The position numbers and the translations under genes are program-made. The notes under the pieces were generated by a model, which was not told where the DNA came from, made no database searches, and saw nothing but the letters and a program-made list of their open reading frames with translations. DNA of 64,000 bases from Nitrospirota bacterium. GTDB taxonomy: Bacteria; Nitrospirota; Nitrospiria; SBBL01; JAADHI01. Of this stretch, positions 1 to 8,731 are shown in pieces. The stretch spans positions 1 through 64,000 of the forward strand of contig JAJDBT010000016.1 in the NCBI GenBank assembly GCA_029261215.1. The letters run 5' to 3'. Position 1 is the first letter of the stretch. The number at the start of each line of letters is the position of its first letter.

Positions 1-1
1 A

Positions 2-574
2 AACCAGCAGCGTGCAGCAAAACGATTGGCGATTGTGTTGCCGATTGCCGTCATGCTCATTTTTCTCTTTTTATTCACCACCTTCAATTCCATCCGGCAA
101 GCCGGACTGATCCTCTTGAATATTCCCTTCGCCATGATTGGTGGCATCGTCGCCCTGTATTTCTCGGGGCTTTATCTTTCGGTGCCGGCTTCTGTGGGTT
201 TTATTGCCCTTTTTGGGATGGCGATTATGAACGGCATCGTCATGGTCAGTTATTTTAATCAACTGCGTGAAGAAGGATTGTCGGTGCAGGAATCTGTGCT
301 TCAGGGTGCAGAGCGGCGGCTTCGACCCGTGCTGATGACGGCGATCACGACCGGCTTGGGCCTGATTCCCTTGTTGCTGGCGACAGGGCCAGGGTCTGAA
401 TTACAAAAACCGCTGGCAGTCGTGGTCATTGGAGGGCTTTTGACCTCCACACTCTTAACCCTGATTTTATTACCCACCCTTTACGCCTGGTTTGAAGGAC
501 GTGCTGAAACCAAGCTCAAAAAGAAGGAGACCCGCGATGAAATGTTTGACCTTAATCGTCCACGCCTCGGCTAA
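2..574 (+). CDS. Heavy-metal efflux RND pump, CusA/CzcA family, C-terminal fragment
   Basis: This is the last 190 residues of an inner-membrane proton-driven RND pump of the heavy-metal efflux group, which exports cations such as Cu, Co, Zn, Cd or Ni through a CusCBA/CzcCBA tripartite complex. The frame is open from base 2, so the TTG start in the ORF track is not the true start; the gene begins upstream of the window. Five hydrophobic helices are visible, with the family-typical GMAIMNGIVMVSYF and RLRPVLMTAITTGLGL stretches. The metal selectivity residues lie in the missing part, so the substrate cannot be read. The next gene starts inside its 3' end, indicating one operon with the DUF3240 and HupE/UreJ-like genes. 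Confidence 0.93.
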   Translation, partial: NQQRAAKRLAIVLPIAVMLIFLFLFTTFNSIRQAGLILLNIPFAMIGGIVALYFSGLYLSVPASVGFIALFGMAIMNGIVMVSYFNQLREEGLSVQESVLQGAERRLRPVLMTAITTGLGLIPLLLATGPGSELQKPLAVVVIGGLLTSTLLTLILLPTLYAWFEGRAETKLKKKETRDEMFDLNRPRLG

Positions 575-845
575 GCGCGATGTGGCCGACCGGCTCAGAA
601 ATATCCCCGGCGTCAGCGGATTCACCCTTGTGCCCTGTGAAGGACACTCCGCCGAAACGAGGCAGGATGCGTTTCAAAGTGTCCGGGACCGGGTCGAGGG
701 CTATGTGCCTCGGGTGCGCGTCGATGTTGTCCTGGAGGATGCACAAATCACATCTGTCATTGAGACCCTTAAAAAAGGGGGACCGGAGGGCGCCCGAATC
801 GGTATCTGGTTTGTAAGTGATATTCACGAAAGCGGCACACTTTAG
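537..845 (+). CDS. DUF3240-like (PII/CutA-like) protein of metal efflux operons
   Basis: A 102-residue cytoplasmic protein resembling the DUF3240 family, small ferredoxin-like/PII-like proteins often encoded directly after czcA/cusA pumps. The start was placed at ATG 537 because an AAGGAG lies just upstream and the protein then begins MKCLTLIVHASAK; the longer ORF to 492 has no ribosome site. The start overlaps the pump's 3' end by 38 bases, suggesting translational coupling. The exact function is unknown; a role as a small regulator of the pump is an inference from context and fold type. No cysteine-rich or histidine-rich motif is visible. Confidence 0.72.
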   Translation: MKCLTLIVHASAKRDVADRLRNIPGVSGFTLVPCEGHSAETRQDAFQSVRDRVEGYVPRVRVDVVLEDAQITSVIETLKKGGPEGARIGIWFVSDIHESGTL

Positions 846-861
846 AAAGAGGAGCACAACG

Positions 862-1653
862 ATGAGAATTAAATCATTCAAAATAATGGCCACGACATTC
901 ATCCTGGCCCTGATTCCTGTATGGGCAATGGCACACGGTATTTCCGAATCGGACAAACAGGCCATGATTGACGGCGGTTATGGGCAATATGTGTGGCTGG
1001 GTGCCAGTCACATGCTCACAGGCTACGATCATCTGCTTTTTATTTTCGGAGTGATCTTTTTTTTGACGGGCTTTCGGGATATTGTTAAATTCATCACCGT
1101 CTTTACCGTCGGCCACAGTCTGACCCTGGTTTTTGCCACGATTTTCAGCATCTCCGCGAATTATTTTCTGGTGGATGCGGTCATCGCCCTCAGTGTCTGT
1201 TACAAAGGCTTTGATAATCTGGACGGATTTAAAAAATATCTCAAAATGCCCTCTCCCAATCTACTGTGGGTGATTTTTTGTTTCGGGCTGATTCATGGTT
1301 TTGGGCTTTCAACCCGCCTTCAGCAACTGCCCCTGGGAGAAAGTGGATTGATTTTACGCATCCTTTCTTTTAATGTGGGGGTCGAATTGGGACAGGTTAC
1401 CGCGCTCAGCATCATGTTAGTTTTAATTATCGGATGGCGAAGATCCAATTCCTTCAAACAATTCAGCACGGTTTCAAATGCCGGATTGATTCTCGCCGGG
1501 GCCTTTTTGTTTTTGATGCAAATGCACGGGTACACCCATACCACCGATCCAGACAGCTTTGGATTTAGCACAGACAACCATTTTCACGAACACAAACAAA
1601 TGGAAGAAAAGATCATCGAACAGCAACAACAACGACATGACTCAATTTTTTAG
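862..1653 (+). CDS. HupE/UreJ-like membrane protein
   Basis: A 263-residue integral membrane protein with an N-terminal signal-like segment ending in AMAHG, then about six hydrophobic helices. It carries the HupE/UreJ-type signatures: a histidine/aspartate-rich helix start (GASHMLTGYDHLLFIFG), TVGHSLTL and LIHGFG. HupE/UreJ proteins are associated with nickel or other divalent-cation uptake, and this subgroup is frequently found beside Czc-type efflux genes. The ATG at 862 follows AAAGAGGAG; the ORF's upstream start at 817 lies inside the previous gene. The C-terminal tail is rich in His, Glu and Gln (FHEHKQMEEK), a possible metal-contact region. The metal and direction of transport are not deducible. 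Confidence 0.8.
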   Translation: MRIKSFKIMATTFILALIPVWAMAHGISESDKQAMIDGGYGQYVWLGASHMLTGYDHLLFIFGVIFFLTGFRDIVKFITVFTVGHSLTLVFATIFSISANYFLVDAVIALSVCYKGFDNLDGFKKYLKMPSPNLLWVIFCFGLIHGFGLSTRLQQLPLGESGLILRILSFNVGVELGQVTALSIMLVLIIGWRRSNSFKQFSTVSNAGLILAGAFLFLMQMHGYTHTTDPDSFGFSTDNHFHEHKQMEEKIIEQQQQRHDSIF

Positions 1654-1662
1654 GAGAATGAC

Positions 1663-2013
1663 ATGAAAAAAATATCAGCGGTTTTACTCGTATTATTTAT
1701 ATTTTCAAGTACTCTGGTTTTTGCCGGCCCCGGTGGCGGCGACCACAGCCATGAACCCACTGCACCCATTTCAGAAGAAGAAGCCTTGAAAGTTGCAAGC
1801 GATGTGGTGGCGAGTAACGTCAAAAAAAGAAAGCTGGATGAATCCTGGGGCGCGGTCAAACCCACAAAAGTCATCCAGAAAACCTTTAAGGAACAACCGG
1901 AATGGGTTGTCACCTTTGACAATGCCAAAATAGAAGATAAAAACAAACAAACTTTGTATATTTTTCTAAGTTTATCCGGCCATTATCTCGGTGCCAATTA
2001 CACGGGAAATTAA
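1663..2013 (+). CDS. Small periplasmic DUF6488-like protein
   Basis: A 116-residue exported protein with a signal peptide ending around VFAGPGGG, followed by a short Gly/His patch (GGGDHSHEP) and a globular domain containing WGAVKPTK and EWVVTFDN. It resembles the small DUF6488-type proteins found with metal-efflux genes; that family name is a recollection of pattern, not a search result. A GGAG lies just before the ATG, nine bases after the HupE/UreJ-like gene, so it is the last gene of the metal operon. A role as a periplasmic metal-binding accessory is plausible from the His patch and context but unproven. Confidence 0.65.
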   Translation: MKKISAVLLVLFIFSSTLVFAGPGGGDHSHEPTAPISEEEALKVASDVVASNVKKRKLDESWGAVKPTKVIQKTFKEQPEWVVTFDNAKIEDKNKQTLYIFLSLSGHYLGANYTGN

Positions 2014-2077
2014 GGTCCGCCTTCGTTAAAAAAACAGGCTGACCGTTACACTCCACAAGTGTCATCACTCACCTCAA

Positions 2078-2102
2078 GTCGAGGGCTTAAGAAGCCCTCG
2101 AC
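2078..2102. terminator. Hairpin after the metal-efflux operon
   Basis: A perfect 11-bp inverted repeat (GTCGAGGGCTT/AAGCCCTCGAC) with a three-base loop lies 65 bases after the last gene of the operon. The T-run after it is poor, so it is a likely but not canonical transcription terminator. The rest of the 427-base gap to the next gene holds no open frame I would support. Confidence 0.5.
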
Positions 2103-2440
2103 TGCTTAAAACCCTTTCAGGTCGCCAGACCTAAAAGCACTGTACCCGATTCCGTAATTCTTCCCGTATCAGTGATATTTAAATCCCACAATTTTGTCCA
2201 ACCTTTCAATCGCAATTCGAGTTCGAAACGAAGTAATTTTTGAAGCTAGGAACTGTCTAGAAAAACGGGGTCAATTCAGTTGACTTATCGTAGTGTCAGG
2301 CATATAAAACCTGTGTCATTGTGCCCTTAGATTGGTGATAACTGGAAACGAGCAAATTTGCCCGCTTACCGCACCAATATTGCCTTATCAGGGCAAATAG
2401 GCAAGTTAATCAATGGTTAGGTTTCACAATTTAGGAGCCC

Positions 2441-2842
2441 ATGTTGCCAATCGATCCCGCAAAGTTCGCCTGTAACGAAGCGTGGCTGCTGTTTCAACTT
2501 AATGATGCCCCGGTGCAAACGGAATCAGACGGTGATTTTAATGCCTTTGCCATCATGGAAGTTGCAACAGGTGTGATTCTCGGCATGGAGTTGGTTCGAG
2601 TCGCCGAACCAGAGATATCTGAGTTTCAATCAAGAAAGTTGATGACCGCAGCGGAAGCGCAAGCCGGCTCACGGCCACAAAGGCTATTCATTGATTTGGA
2701 GCGTGAAACGGGGAATCTATCCTCAGTTGCAGCTGTAATGGGTATCAGAATTGAGCGTGTACCATCTGACGAACTGAAGCCTATTTCACGAGAGGCAAGA
2801 GAGGGGTTTTCGGCGCATGTTTCAGGTGGTCGAATACAATGA
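2441..2842 (+). CDS. Hypothetical cytoplasmic protein
   Basis: A 133-residue soluble protein that I do not recognise by name. It begins MLPIDPAKFACNEAW after a GGAG ribosome site, has no signal peptide or membrane segment, and shows an alternating alpha/beta pattern (AIMEVATGVILGMELV, RLFIDLERE). Similar short proteins occur as uncharacterised accessory genes in Desulfobacterota, by general resemblance only. It stands alone, between the metal operon and the porin-like gene, with more than 300 bases of gene-free sequence on each side. Confidence 0.6.
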   Translation: MLPIDPAKFACNEAWLLFQLNDAPVQTESDGDFNAFAIMEVATGVILGMELVRVAEPEISEFQSRKLMTAAEAQAGSRPQRLFIDLERETGNLSSVAAVMGIRIERVPSDELKPISREAREGFSAHVSGGRIQ

Positions 2843-3217
2843 AACCAAACCAGCCGCCAGACTGTGTGAAAACTCTTTTTTCGTCACTTCGACTTTCAGA
2901 TGACGAAACGCGTCCTCTCAGAACTTGCTTACTTTCCGTAAGCGTGATTTTTAAACTTTATCCAGTTCTACAAGCTTTTAAGTAGGATTACCTCACTTCG
3001 CAATCACAGTCAGCGTTTGTATGATCAAGCCTCATGTATGGGGAACTCAGGAGGTTTTTATCTGTGATTTCAATCATGTATTCCTATTTCCCAAAATTGA
3101 CACCTATTTATAGCCTGCTAAGCTTATTTTGTGGATTCATCCAGAATATACCGGTTGAATTTTTTGAGATTAGGGCAAGCCCTAATCATTAAAAAAAATG
3201 ATTATGTAAGGGGGGGA
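2843..3217. other. Intergenic stretch before the porin-like gene
   Basis: No gene is supported here. It holds a small hairpin (CTTAC/GTAAG near 2930) and, near its end, the inverted repeat listed separately. An upstream extension of the porin ORF to 3131 is rejected because it lacks a ribosome site and places about 30 polar residues before the signal peptide. Confidence 0.6.
3169..3186. promoter_or_regulatory. Inverted repeat upstream of porin-like gene
   Basis: The sequence ATTAGGGCAAGCCCTAAT is a perfect 8-bp inverted repeat around two bases, 31 bases before the porin-like ATG. It could be an operator or a 5' leader hairpin affecting translation. No factor can be assigned. Confidence 0.35.
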
Positions 3218-4399
3218 ATGTCATACGGTAAATTCAAATTGGGAATAATCATCTCGACCACCTTTATCTTCATCTCTGTCCCGGTTGTTAAAGCAGAAAT
3301 ACCGGGTAAGATTTCAATCGGAGGAAACTACATCGGCTTGATTAATACCTTTGATGTGGACAATAGTACTGCGGCAGACTCCGAACGGGATCAATTCGAC
3401 TTTGCGGCCAACATTGATTTTGAATGGGAGATCAATCCTGACATCATCATAACCCTCCAGCTACAAGGGGGAAGTGGGGGGGGTAGTCTCGGGCTTCAGG
3501 GTCCTGGACCAGTGGTCACCGACTTGAATGTCGCCTTTAATTTTGAAGACCAAAACTTTGTGTTTACAATGGGTTCTTTCGATGCGCCTTTCGGGGAACA
3601 GACAGAATCTCTGACAAACAATGCCGACAGTTTTCGGAACCCTTTATTATTGAATTCGATCTTTTATAGCTCATTTGGAGGAACGGTCGGGACGCTCAAT
3701 ACTTTGGGTGTAATGGGAACCCTCTCAAGGCAAGCGGCCGATATAACGCTCGCAATCACCAATGGCACTTCTGAGAGCTCAGAAAATCCAGATGGAAACT
3801 TTGGATGGGTTCTCTCCATTGGAACCGATGCTGGCCTGGAAGGGCTTCGGATCGCCGGTTCATATATGCAAAGCGATGATCTTCCGGATCCCGGTCTTTC
3901 GGGGGACATCGATAATGATAGCATGGGGGCTGATTTCCAGGGATGGCTTGTTGATGGGAGTTATACCTTCACAAAAGGGATCCAAGTGAAAGGATATTTC
4001 GGTGGAATTGAGTATAATGACGATATCTCCAGCACAAAAGATAAAGTTAGTATCTGGATGGGAGAGACTAGCTATAGAAAAGGAAAATGGCAAATTGCCG
4101 CCCGTTTATCAGGGTGGGATCCTGCCGACGACAATGGAGATGGACTTCTCGTCGGCCCCATACCGAACCCCGGGTTAAACGCCGGGTTCCCAGTCGATAA
4201 TACCCCTCCGAACACCCCCACAACCCCTGGGCCGAATGTGGACCAGAGTGTCATGCGCCTTCAGGTTGGTTTTTCCTGGGCGCTTAAGGAGAACCTTGTC
4301 ATAAAAACAGAATATGTTCAGGATGATTATGACAAGGCAAGCGCTGGAAAACTCGGAGACCTCTCAGGGGTCATTCTTTCTTTGAATGGGCGGTTCTAA
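3218..4399 (+). CDS. Outer-membrane beta-barrel porin-like protein
   Basis: A 393-residue protein with a signal peptide (MSYGKFKLGIIISTTFIF to about VKAEIPG) and long amphipathic alternating strands ending in the aromatic C-terminus GRF typical of outer-membrane barrels. ATG 3218 was chosen because an AAGGGGGG purine run precedes it. Asp/Asn-rich loops (DVDNSTAADSERD, DPADDNGDG) and a glycine-rich strand are visible; one loop is Pro/Thr-rich (NTPPNTPTTPGPN). It looks like the porin or DcaP-like channels of Gram-negative bacteria, with the substrate unknown. It is followed immediately by a long perfect palindrome and is probably monocistronic. Confidence 0.78.
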   Translation: MSYGKFKLGIIISTTFIFISVPVVKAEIPGKISIGGNYIGLINTFDVDNSTAADSERDQFDFAANIDFEWEINPDIIITLQLQGGSGGGSLGLQGPGPVVTDLNVAFNFEDQNFVFTMGSFDAPFGEQTESLTNNADSFRNPLLLNSIFYSSFGGTVGTLNTLGVMGTLSRQAADITLAITNGTSESSENPDGNFGWVLSIGTDAGLEGLRIAGSYMQSDDLPDPGLSGDIDNDSMGADFQGWLVDGSYTFTKGIQVKGYFGGIEYNDDISSTKDKVSIWMGETSYRKGKWQIAARLSGWDPADDNGDGLLVGPIPNPGLNAGFPVDNTPPNTPTTPGPNVDQSVMRLQVGFSWALKENLVIKTEYVQDDYDKASAGKLGDLSGVILSLNGRF

Positions 4400-4437
4400 G
4401 GAAACGCTCATAAAGTCATGACTTTATGAGCGTTTCC
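4400..4437. terminator. 38-bp perfect palindrome abutting the porin stop codon
   Basis: Starting with the base after the porin TAA, 19 bases (GGAAACGCTCATAAAGTCA) are followed with no spacer by their exact reverse complement. On RNA this would form a very stable stem-loop stopping transcription or protecting the 3' end. It lacks a following T-run. Confidence 0.55.
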
Positions 4438-4475
4438 CGAAGATCTCTTTCAGGAAGGGTTACTTCTCTCTAATT

Positions 4476-4495
4476 CCCCGCTGCAAGCAGCGGGG
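4476..4495. repeat. CCCCGCTGC/GCAGCGGGG hairpin
   Basis: A 9-bp perfect GC-rich inverted repeat around AA, between the porin-like gene and the convergent GGDEF-EAL gene. Sequences of this shape often occur as dispersed terminator-like or REP-like elements. Together with the preceding palindrome it separates two converging transcripts. Confidence 0.45.
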
Positions 4496-4593
4496 ATCAT
4501 TTATGATGTCTTTTTTTTGGGGAATGTTTATTCCCCCTTCGATACGCAAGATGATCGACCGGAGATTTTAGGAAGTGACACATCAACCCACCA

Positions 4594-7581
4594 CTATTTC
4601 ATATCAGAAGCGGCCCTATCGGTCAGAAAACATTGGCTCTGAAGCAATTCTAAAAACTGGCTTTCCGGAACCGGCTTACTAAAATAATATCCTTGTCCTT
4701 TGTCACATTTTATAGCGCGTAAGAACGCCAACTGTCTTTCGTCTTCAATCCCCTCTGCGATGACTTTCATGTTCAGACTGTGAGCCAAGGCCACGATCGC
4801 CTTGGCAATTTCTGCGTCACCTGAGTTGTCTGAAATATCGTCTATAAATGTCTTGTCAATTTTAAGTGTATCGATACAAAACCGCTTAAGGTAGGCCATT
4901 GAAGAATAGCCGGTCCCAAAATCATCCAGGGATACTTTTAGCCCCATACCATAGAACTGATCCAGGGTCTTCATCGTTAAGTCAATGTCTTTCATGGCGA
5001 TTGATTCAGTGATTTCAATATCAAGGGCTTCGGGGGTTATTCTGGTTTCATTGATAATTCCTTGCACCACATTCGGCAGGTTCTGCTGCTGGAACTGACG
5101 CGCTGAAAAGTTGACTGATACAGTAATATCAGAATGCCCAATCAGATCATGCCAGGTCTTGATCTGTTGACAGGCTTTTCGCAACACCCATTCACCCATG
5201 GGAACAATGATCCCCGTTTCTTCGGCAATGGGGATAAAGTCTAGGGGGGAAACTAATCCGATGGTCGGCCGCTGCCACCGGATTAGTGCCTCAGCCCCGA
5301 TGATGCGTGCATCCACTAAGGAGACAATCGGCTGGTAATAAACAAGAAATTCTTTGTCCAAATCTTTTAGTTGAGTTCTGATCGCGGATTCGACTTCAAG
5401 GACTCTGACCGCCTTTAAATGCATGTTAGTGTCAAACATTTTATATCGAGAGCGACCCATTCCTTTGGCCTCGTACATCGCGGTATCCGCATCACGAAGA
5501 ACATCCTCAGGTTGCTCATAACCTGTTGCACTCTGGGCGATTCCAATACTGATTGAAGTGTTAATTTCCTTGCTGCCAATTAAAAAGGGTTTTTTAAAGG
5601 TCTGTAAGATACGTTCTGCGACTCGTGTCGCATCTCTTGTGTCTGTAATGCCATCCAGTAATAACGCGAATTCATCTCCCCCCATTCTTGCGAAGGTATC
5701 ATCCGGTCGAATGATTTTATTGATCCGTTCGGGAACCAAAGTCAGCAATTCATCTCCGGCAAGATGTCCGAGACTGTCATTTACGATTTTAAAACGATCT
5801 AAATCCATAATAAGAACGGCAAAAAGAAAACCCTTGTCCCGCTTTGTATTCTTAAGGGCCTGCTTGAGTCTGTCCATAAAAAGTACCCGGTTGGACAGGC
5901 CCGTCAGTGCATCATGAATCACATCATGCTCAAGCTGCCGTTCTACTTCTTTTCTCTGTGTAATGTCCTGGCCGGCACAAATCACAGACTCAATCGCGCC
6001 CGCGTTATCTCGAACGATGGAACCAGAGAAAAGAATGTGCAGGGTTTTATCCGATTTCACTTTATAAACCACTTCTAGATTATTAATCAGATCATCTTTT
6101 GAAAGGGCTAAAATCCGATCCACATTAAACGCGCTGTCACAAAATAATTTAGAAACAGGATGCCCAATTAACTCCTCTTCCTTGTATTCAAGCAATCGGC
6201 ATAGGGCATTGTTCACGCTTGTAATGATATTTTCAGCCGACATCACAAAAAGCGTGTCATTCATAGAGTAGAGAATTTTGTCCGTATGCAGCTTTGAACT
6301 TTCCAAGGCTAAATGTGATTCATGGAGGTTTAAGGCCATATCATTAAAGCTGTTCGAAACCGCGACCAACTCGTCATCTCCATACGCTTTGATCCGGTAA
6401 TTCAACGTCCCTTTTGCAAAGGCCTCAATTCCCTTTTTTATTTCTGAGACAGAATCCATCATGCCACTGAACATCTTATAAGTAATATGAAAAATTAATA
6501 CTGAGAGCAAGATCAGAAAGAGTACTCCATTACGGGTAGCTGAAGCGATGACCTCTAATGTCAGATTGTTTTGTTCTGTCACCTCTACCTGGCCATCTTC
6601 TATAAAATCAAGAAGCGGTTCCTTGATCTCTTCTTCGTACTTTTCATGAAACTCCTGCTCTTTTAAGATGAAGGCCTCTTTTATTTTTCCCTGATTAACC
6701 AAGGAAATAATGACGGCAGCATCGGCAATGATGCTGTCAATCTTCAGCATCAATTTGTCTAGTCTTACTAAATCCTCTTCTTCTCCCTCGACTCCATGCC
6801 CCATTTGCAAGTGAATAATTTTTTTAATTTGCTCCAGACGATCGATAACCTGGATACTTAAACGATTCACAGCCTTTACACTCATTTCATCTTGAAACAA
6901 GATGAAATGACTCATGTGATAGACCAGTTCGTTTAGAACAGTAAATGTTTTTCCGACCGAAAGGAAGTATTGATACGCAAGCCTTGAAGCCCTGATGGGT
7001 AAGGTCGACTCCTTGGTGCTCCAAGGAAATCGGCCTAAATTCATCAGGAGGGCATCATATCCTGTTTCTGTTTCTCGAAATTCAAAATCAATATGTTCAT
7101 CAATCCGTTTTATGAGGTCCTGATGAGTTTGGATTTTCAGCTGATTGTGAATGAGATCGTAAACAAGGTCCGGGTTTTCTATACGATCAAGAGACCAGAT
7201 CGGCTCGGTCCTTTTCAGGAAATCATTATATTGATTTTTCACCACTCCTAGGCTCTCAACATGGTCGGGTCTCACTGCCGCTCCGCCGCCTTTTTTTTCA
7301 GTAGATAAGATCGTCCGAAATGCAGTCTGCAGTTCTTCACGACTCTCTTCAAACTCAACTTGAGCCTCGTTCTCCCCCAGGAAATAGTCCATTATTTCGA
7401 TGGCCTGTAAACCGATATTCAAATTGATATTGACCAGGTTTTTCAGTTCAATGGTCGAGTCATTTAAGCGTTTAACCTGTTTTTGGGTATCGAATAAACT
7501 ATTGATGAGAAGGCTGGCGTTAAAAACCAAGATAAGAAGAACTAGCAGGAGTACTACAGAAAGCTTTTTTTTAATGCTCAA
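4594..7581 (-). CDS. Membrane diguanylate cyclase/phosphodiesterase (HAMP-PAS-GGDEF-EAL)
   Basis: A 995-residue c-di-GMP signalling protein of the inner membrane. An N-terminal helix (about residues 7-28) and a second near 350-367 flank a large predicted periplasmic sensor region of about 320 residues with no family I recognise. HAMP follows, then a PAS domain (about 430-555), GGDEF (about 560-725) with an intact GGDEF motif near residue 630, and EAL (about 740-985) with EAL, DDFGTGYSS and AEGIE all preserved. Both synthesis and breakdown of c-di-GMP are therefore chemically possible. The start is a TTG six bases after GAGGAG. It is a single-gene unit. Confidence 0.93.
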   Translation of the reverse strand: MSIKKKLSVVLLLVLLILVFNASLLINSLFDTQKQVKRLNDSTIELKNLVNINLNIGLQAIEIMDYFLGENEAQVEFEESREELQTAFRTILSTEKKGGGAAVRPDHVESLGVVKNQYNDFLKRTEPIWSLDRIENPDLVYDLIHNQLKIQTHQDLIKRIDEHIDFEFRETETGYDALLMNLGRFPWSTKESTLPIRASRLAYQYFLSVGKTFTVLNELVYHMSHFILFQDEMSVKAVNRLSIQVIDRLEQIKKIIHLQMGHGVEGEEEDLVRLDKLMLKIDSIIADAAVIISLVNQGKIKEAFILKEQEFHEKYEEEIKEPLLDFIEDGQVEVTEQNNLTLEVIASATRNGVLFLILLSVLIFHITYKMFSGMMDSVSEIKKGIEAFAKGTLNYRIKAYGDDELVAVSNSFNDMALNLHESHLALESSKLHTDKILYSMNDTLFVMSAENIITSVNNALCRLLEYKEEELIGHPVSKLFCDSAFNVDRILALSKDDLINNLEVVYKVKSDKTLHILFSGSIVRDNAGAIESVICAGQDITQRKEVERQLEHDVIHDALTGLSNRVLFMDRLKQALKNTKRDKGFLFAVLIMDLDRFKIVNDSLGHLAGDELLTLVPERINKIIRPDDTFARMGGDEFALLLDGITDTRDATRVAERILQTFKKPFLIGSKEINTSISIGIAQSATGYEQPEDVLRDADTAMYEAKGMGRSRYKMFDTNMHLKAVRVLEVESAIRTQLKDLDKEFLVYYQPIVSLVDARIIGAEALIRWQRPTIGLVSPLDFIPIAEETGIIVPMGEWVLRKACQQIKTWHDLIGHSDITVSVNFSARQFQQQNLPNVVQGIINETRITPEALDIEITESIAMKDIDLTMKTLDQFYGMGLKVSLDDFGTGYSSMAYLKRFCIDTLKIDKTFIDDISDNSGDAEIAKAIVALAHSLNMKVIAEGIEDERQLAFLRAIKCDKGQGYYFSKPVPESQFLELLQSQCFLTDRAASDMK

Positions 7582-7787
7582 TGACCGCTCCTCAAACAGA
7601 ACCTAGGATAATAGGGTAATTTCATGTTGGGGTTCCCCCTCTCACTTAAAATTAAACCAGCAGCTTAGGCGCGACGACAACTCTGATTTCCTCAATCTAA
7701 GTATAGCGGAGTTTCTTTTAGTTGCCAGCATGAGTGTTCCACGGGAAGTCGACCTGAATTGTCCACATTTTCATAGACACTCCTGAG

Positions 7788-7980
7788 GGCTCTGTTGCAA
7801 AAAATCTTGCTGGAAGAAGCGGTAGCCATCAGATTCAATATTGGGTGTTTTGGCACAACGCCCAAAATAGGGCTCTGGTGCAAAAATTTAAAAATAAGAT
7901 TTTTGATGTCTGTAACTCTTTGAAATTACAAGAAACCACTTTCGTCAAAATCCCCAAAATCAGGTTTTTGCAACAGAGCC
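7788..7980. mobile_element. IS6-like terminal inverted repeats without transposase (solo remnant)
   Basis: The segment begins GGCTCTGTTGCAAAAA and ends with its exact reverse complement TTTTTGCAACAGAGCC, a 16-bp match to the general IS6-family end pattern. A third, one-mismatch copy (GGCTCTGGTGCAAAAA) starts at 7871. Only 193 bases lie between the outer ends, with no transposase. The 8-base flanks do not match, so this is either an internally deleted element or the product of deletion between elements. Its right end abuts the truncated recombinase gene. Confidence 0.6.
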
Positions 7981-8300
7981 ATCAAGGGGCTGGCTTCCAC
8001 AGCCTCACCGATGGCATAGATACAAACACAAGCGGGGGTACTCTTGTGTTTCATATCATGGGAGCTATGGCACAGTTTGAACGCTCTCTTATCGTAGAAC
8101 GCACAAAAGCGGGAATGGCTGCGGCAAAAAAACGAGGGAAGCATATAGGGCGACCACCAGCTTTGTCTTCTGGACAAATACAACATGTTCATGAACTTCT
8201 GAATCATGGCGAAACCCAAGGGGCAGTAGCAGAACGTCTAGGAGTTTCGGCTAATACCATTGGGCGAGCGGTTAGAAGACAAAAGAGATCTTGTAATTAA
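7981..8300 (+). pseudogene. Serine recombinase (resolvase/invertase), C-terminal remnant
   Basis: About 106 codons that match the C-terminal half of Pin/TnpR-type serine recombinases: GFHSLTDGIDTNTSGG, then the long E-helix segment (GAMAQFERSLIVERTKAG) and a helix-turn-helix (QGAVAERLGVSANTIGRAVRR). The N-terminal catalytic domain with the nucleophilic serine is absent: homology starts exactly where the IS6-like end stops. The ORF-track start at 7845 reads through the element and is not a real start. It is inferred to be a broken recombinase gene from a lost transposon or invertible element. Confidence 0.8.
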
Positions 8301-8731
8301 TGATGTTCCGGACGAGGGCGAACGGATTATTTTGGAATAACTCACTCCTTTCCCGTCATAAAACCCTGCTGGAAAGGGAAGCCATTCGTCTTTCCATATA
8401 ATAGAGGAAAATATCTACGAATATTCAATTTTAGGTGAGCCTTAGAATTATTAAATCCGAGTAGGTAAGCTTCAGCATGGCTGGACGCCCGTTTTGCCAA
8501 AATGCTCCCTGAAACACTCAAAAACCTAGCTTCAGTCACTATACTCGGTTTGAAATGGTATTCGTTAGATTTTGAGTGTATTCGATAAATTCTAGTGTTT
8601 TTATTTTCATTAAATATAAGATGAAACATTCACCCTAAAACCCGCGATTTTAATAAAAGGATTGGAAGGTCTTCTGATTTCCTCTAAAATCTTTTCATTG
8701 AAAACATTGAACTTGAATTGAAGGAGTCTTA
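8301..8731. other. Gene-poor stretch after the recombinase remnant
   Basis: No gene is firmly supported. A 95-codon minus-strand frame (8342-8629) starts at an ATG but has no clear ribosome site and no recognisable family; its central part (about 8360-8540) reads with fairly ordinary codons and may be a remnant of something mobile. The last 30 bases carry the ribosome site of the next small gene. Confidence 0.4.

Noticed and set aside
7845-7980. N-terminal extension of the recombinase ORF
   Set aside because: It translates the IS6-like element and gives no catalytic-domain homology; it is a chance open frame.
8342-8629. 95-codon minus-strand ORF as a firm gene
   Set aside because: No ribosome site, no recognisable domain and located in scar tissue; mentioned only as a doubtful frame.
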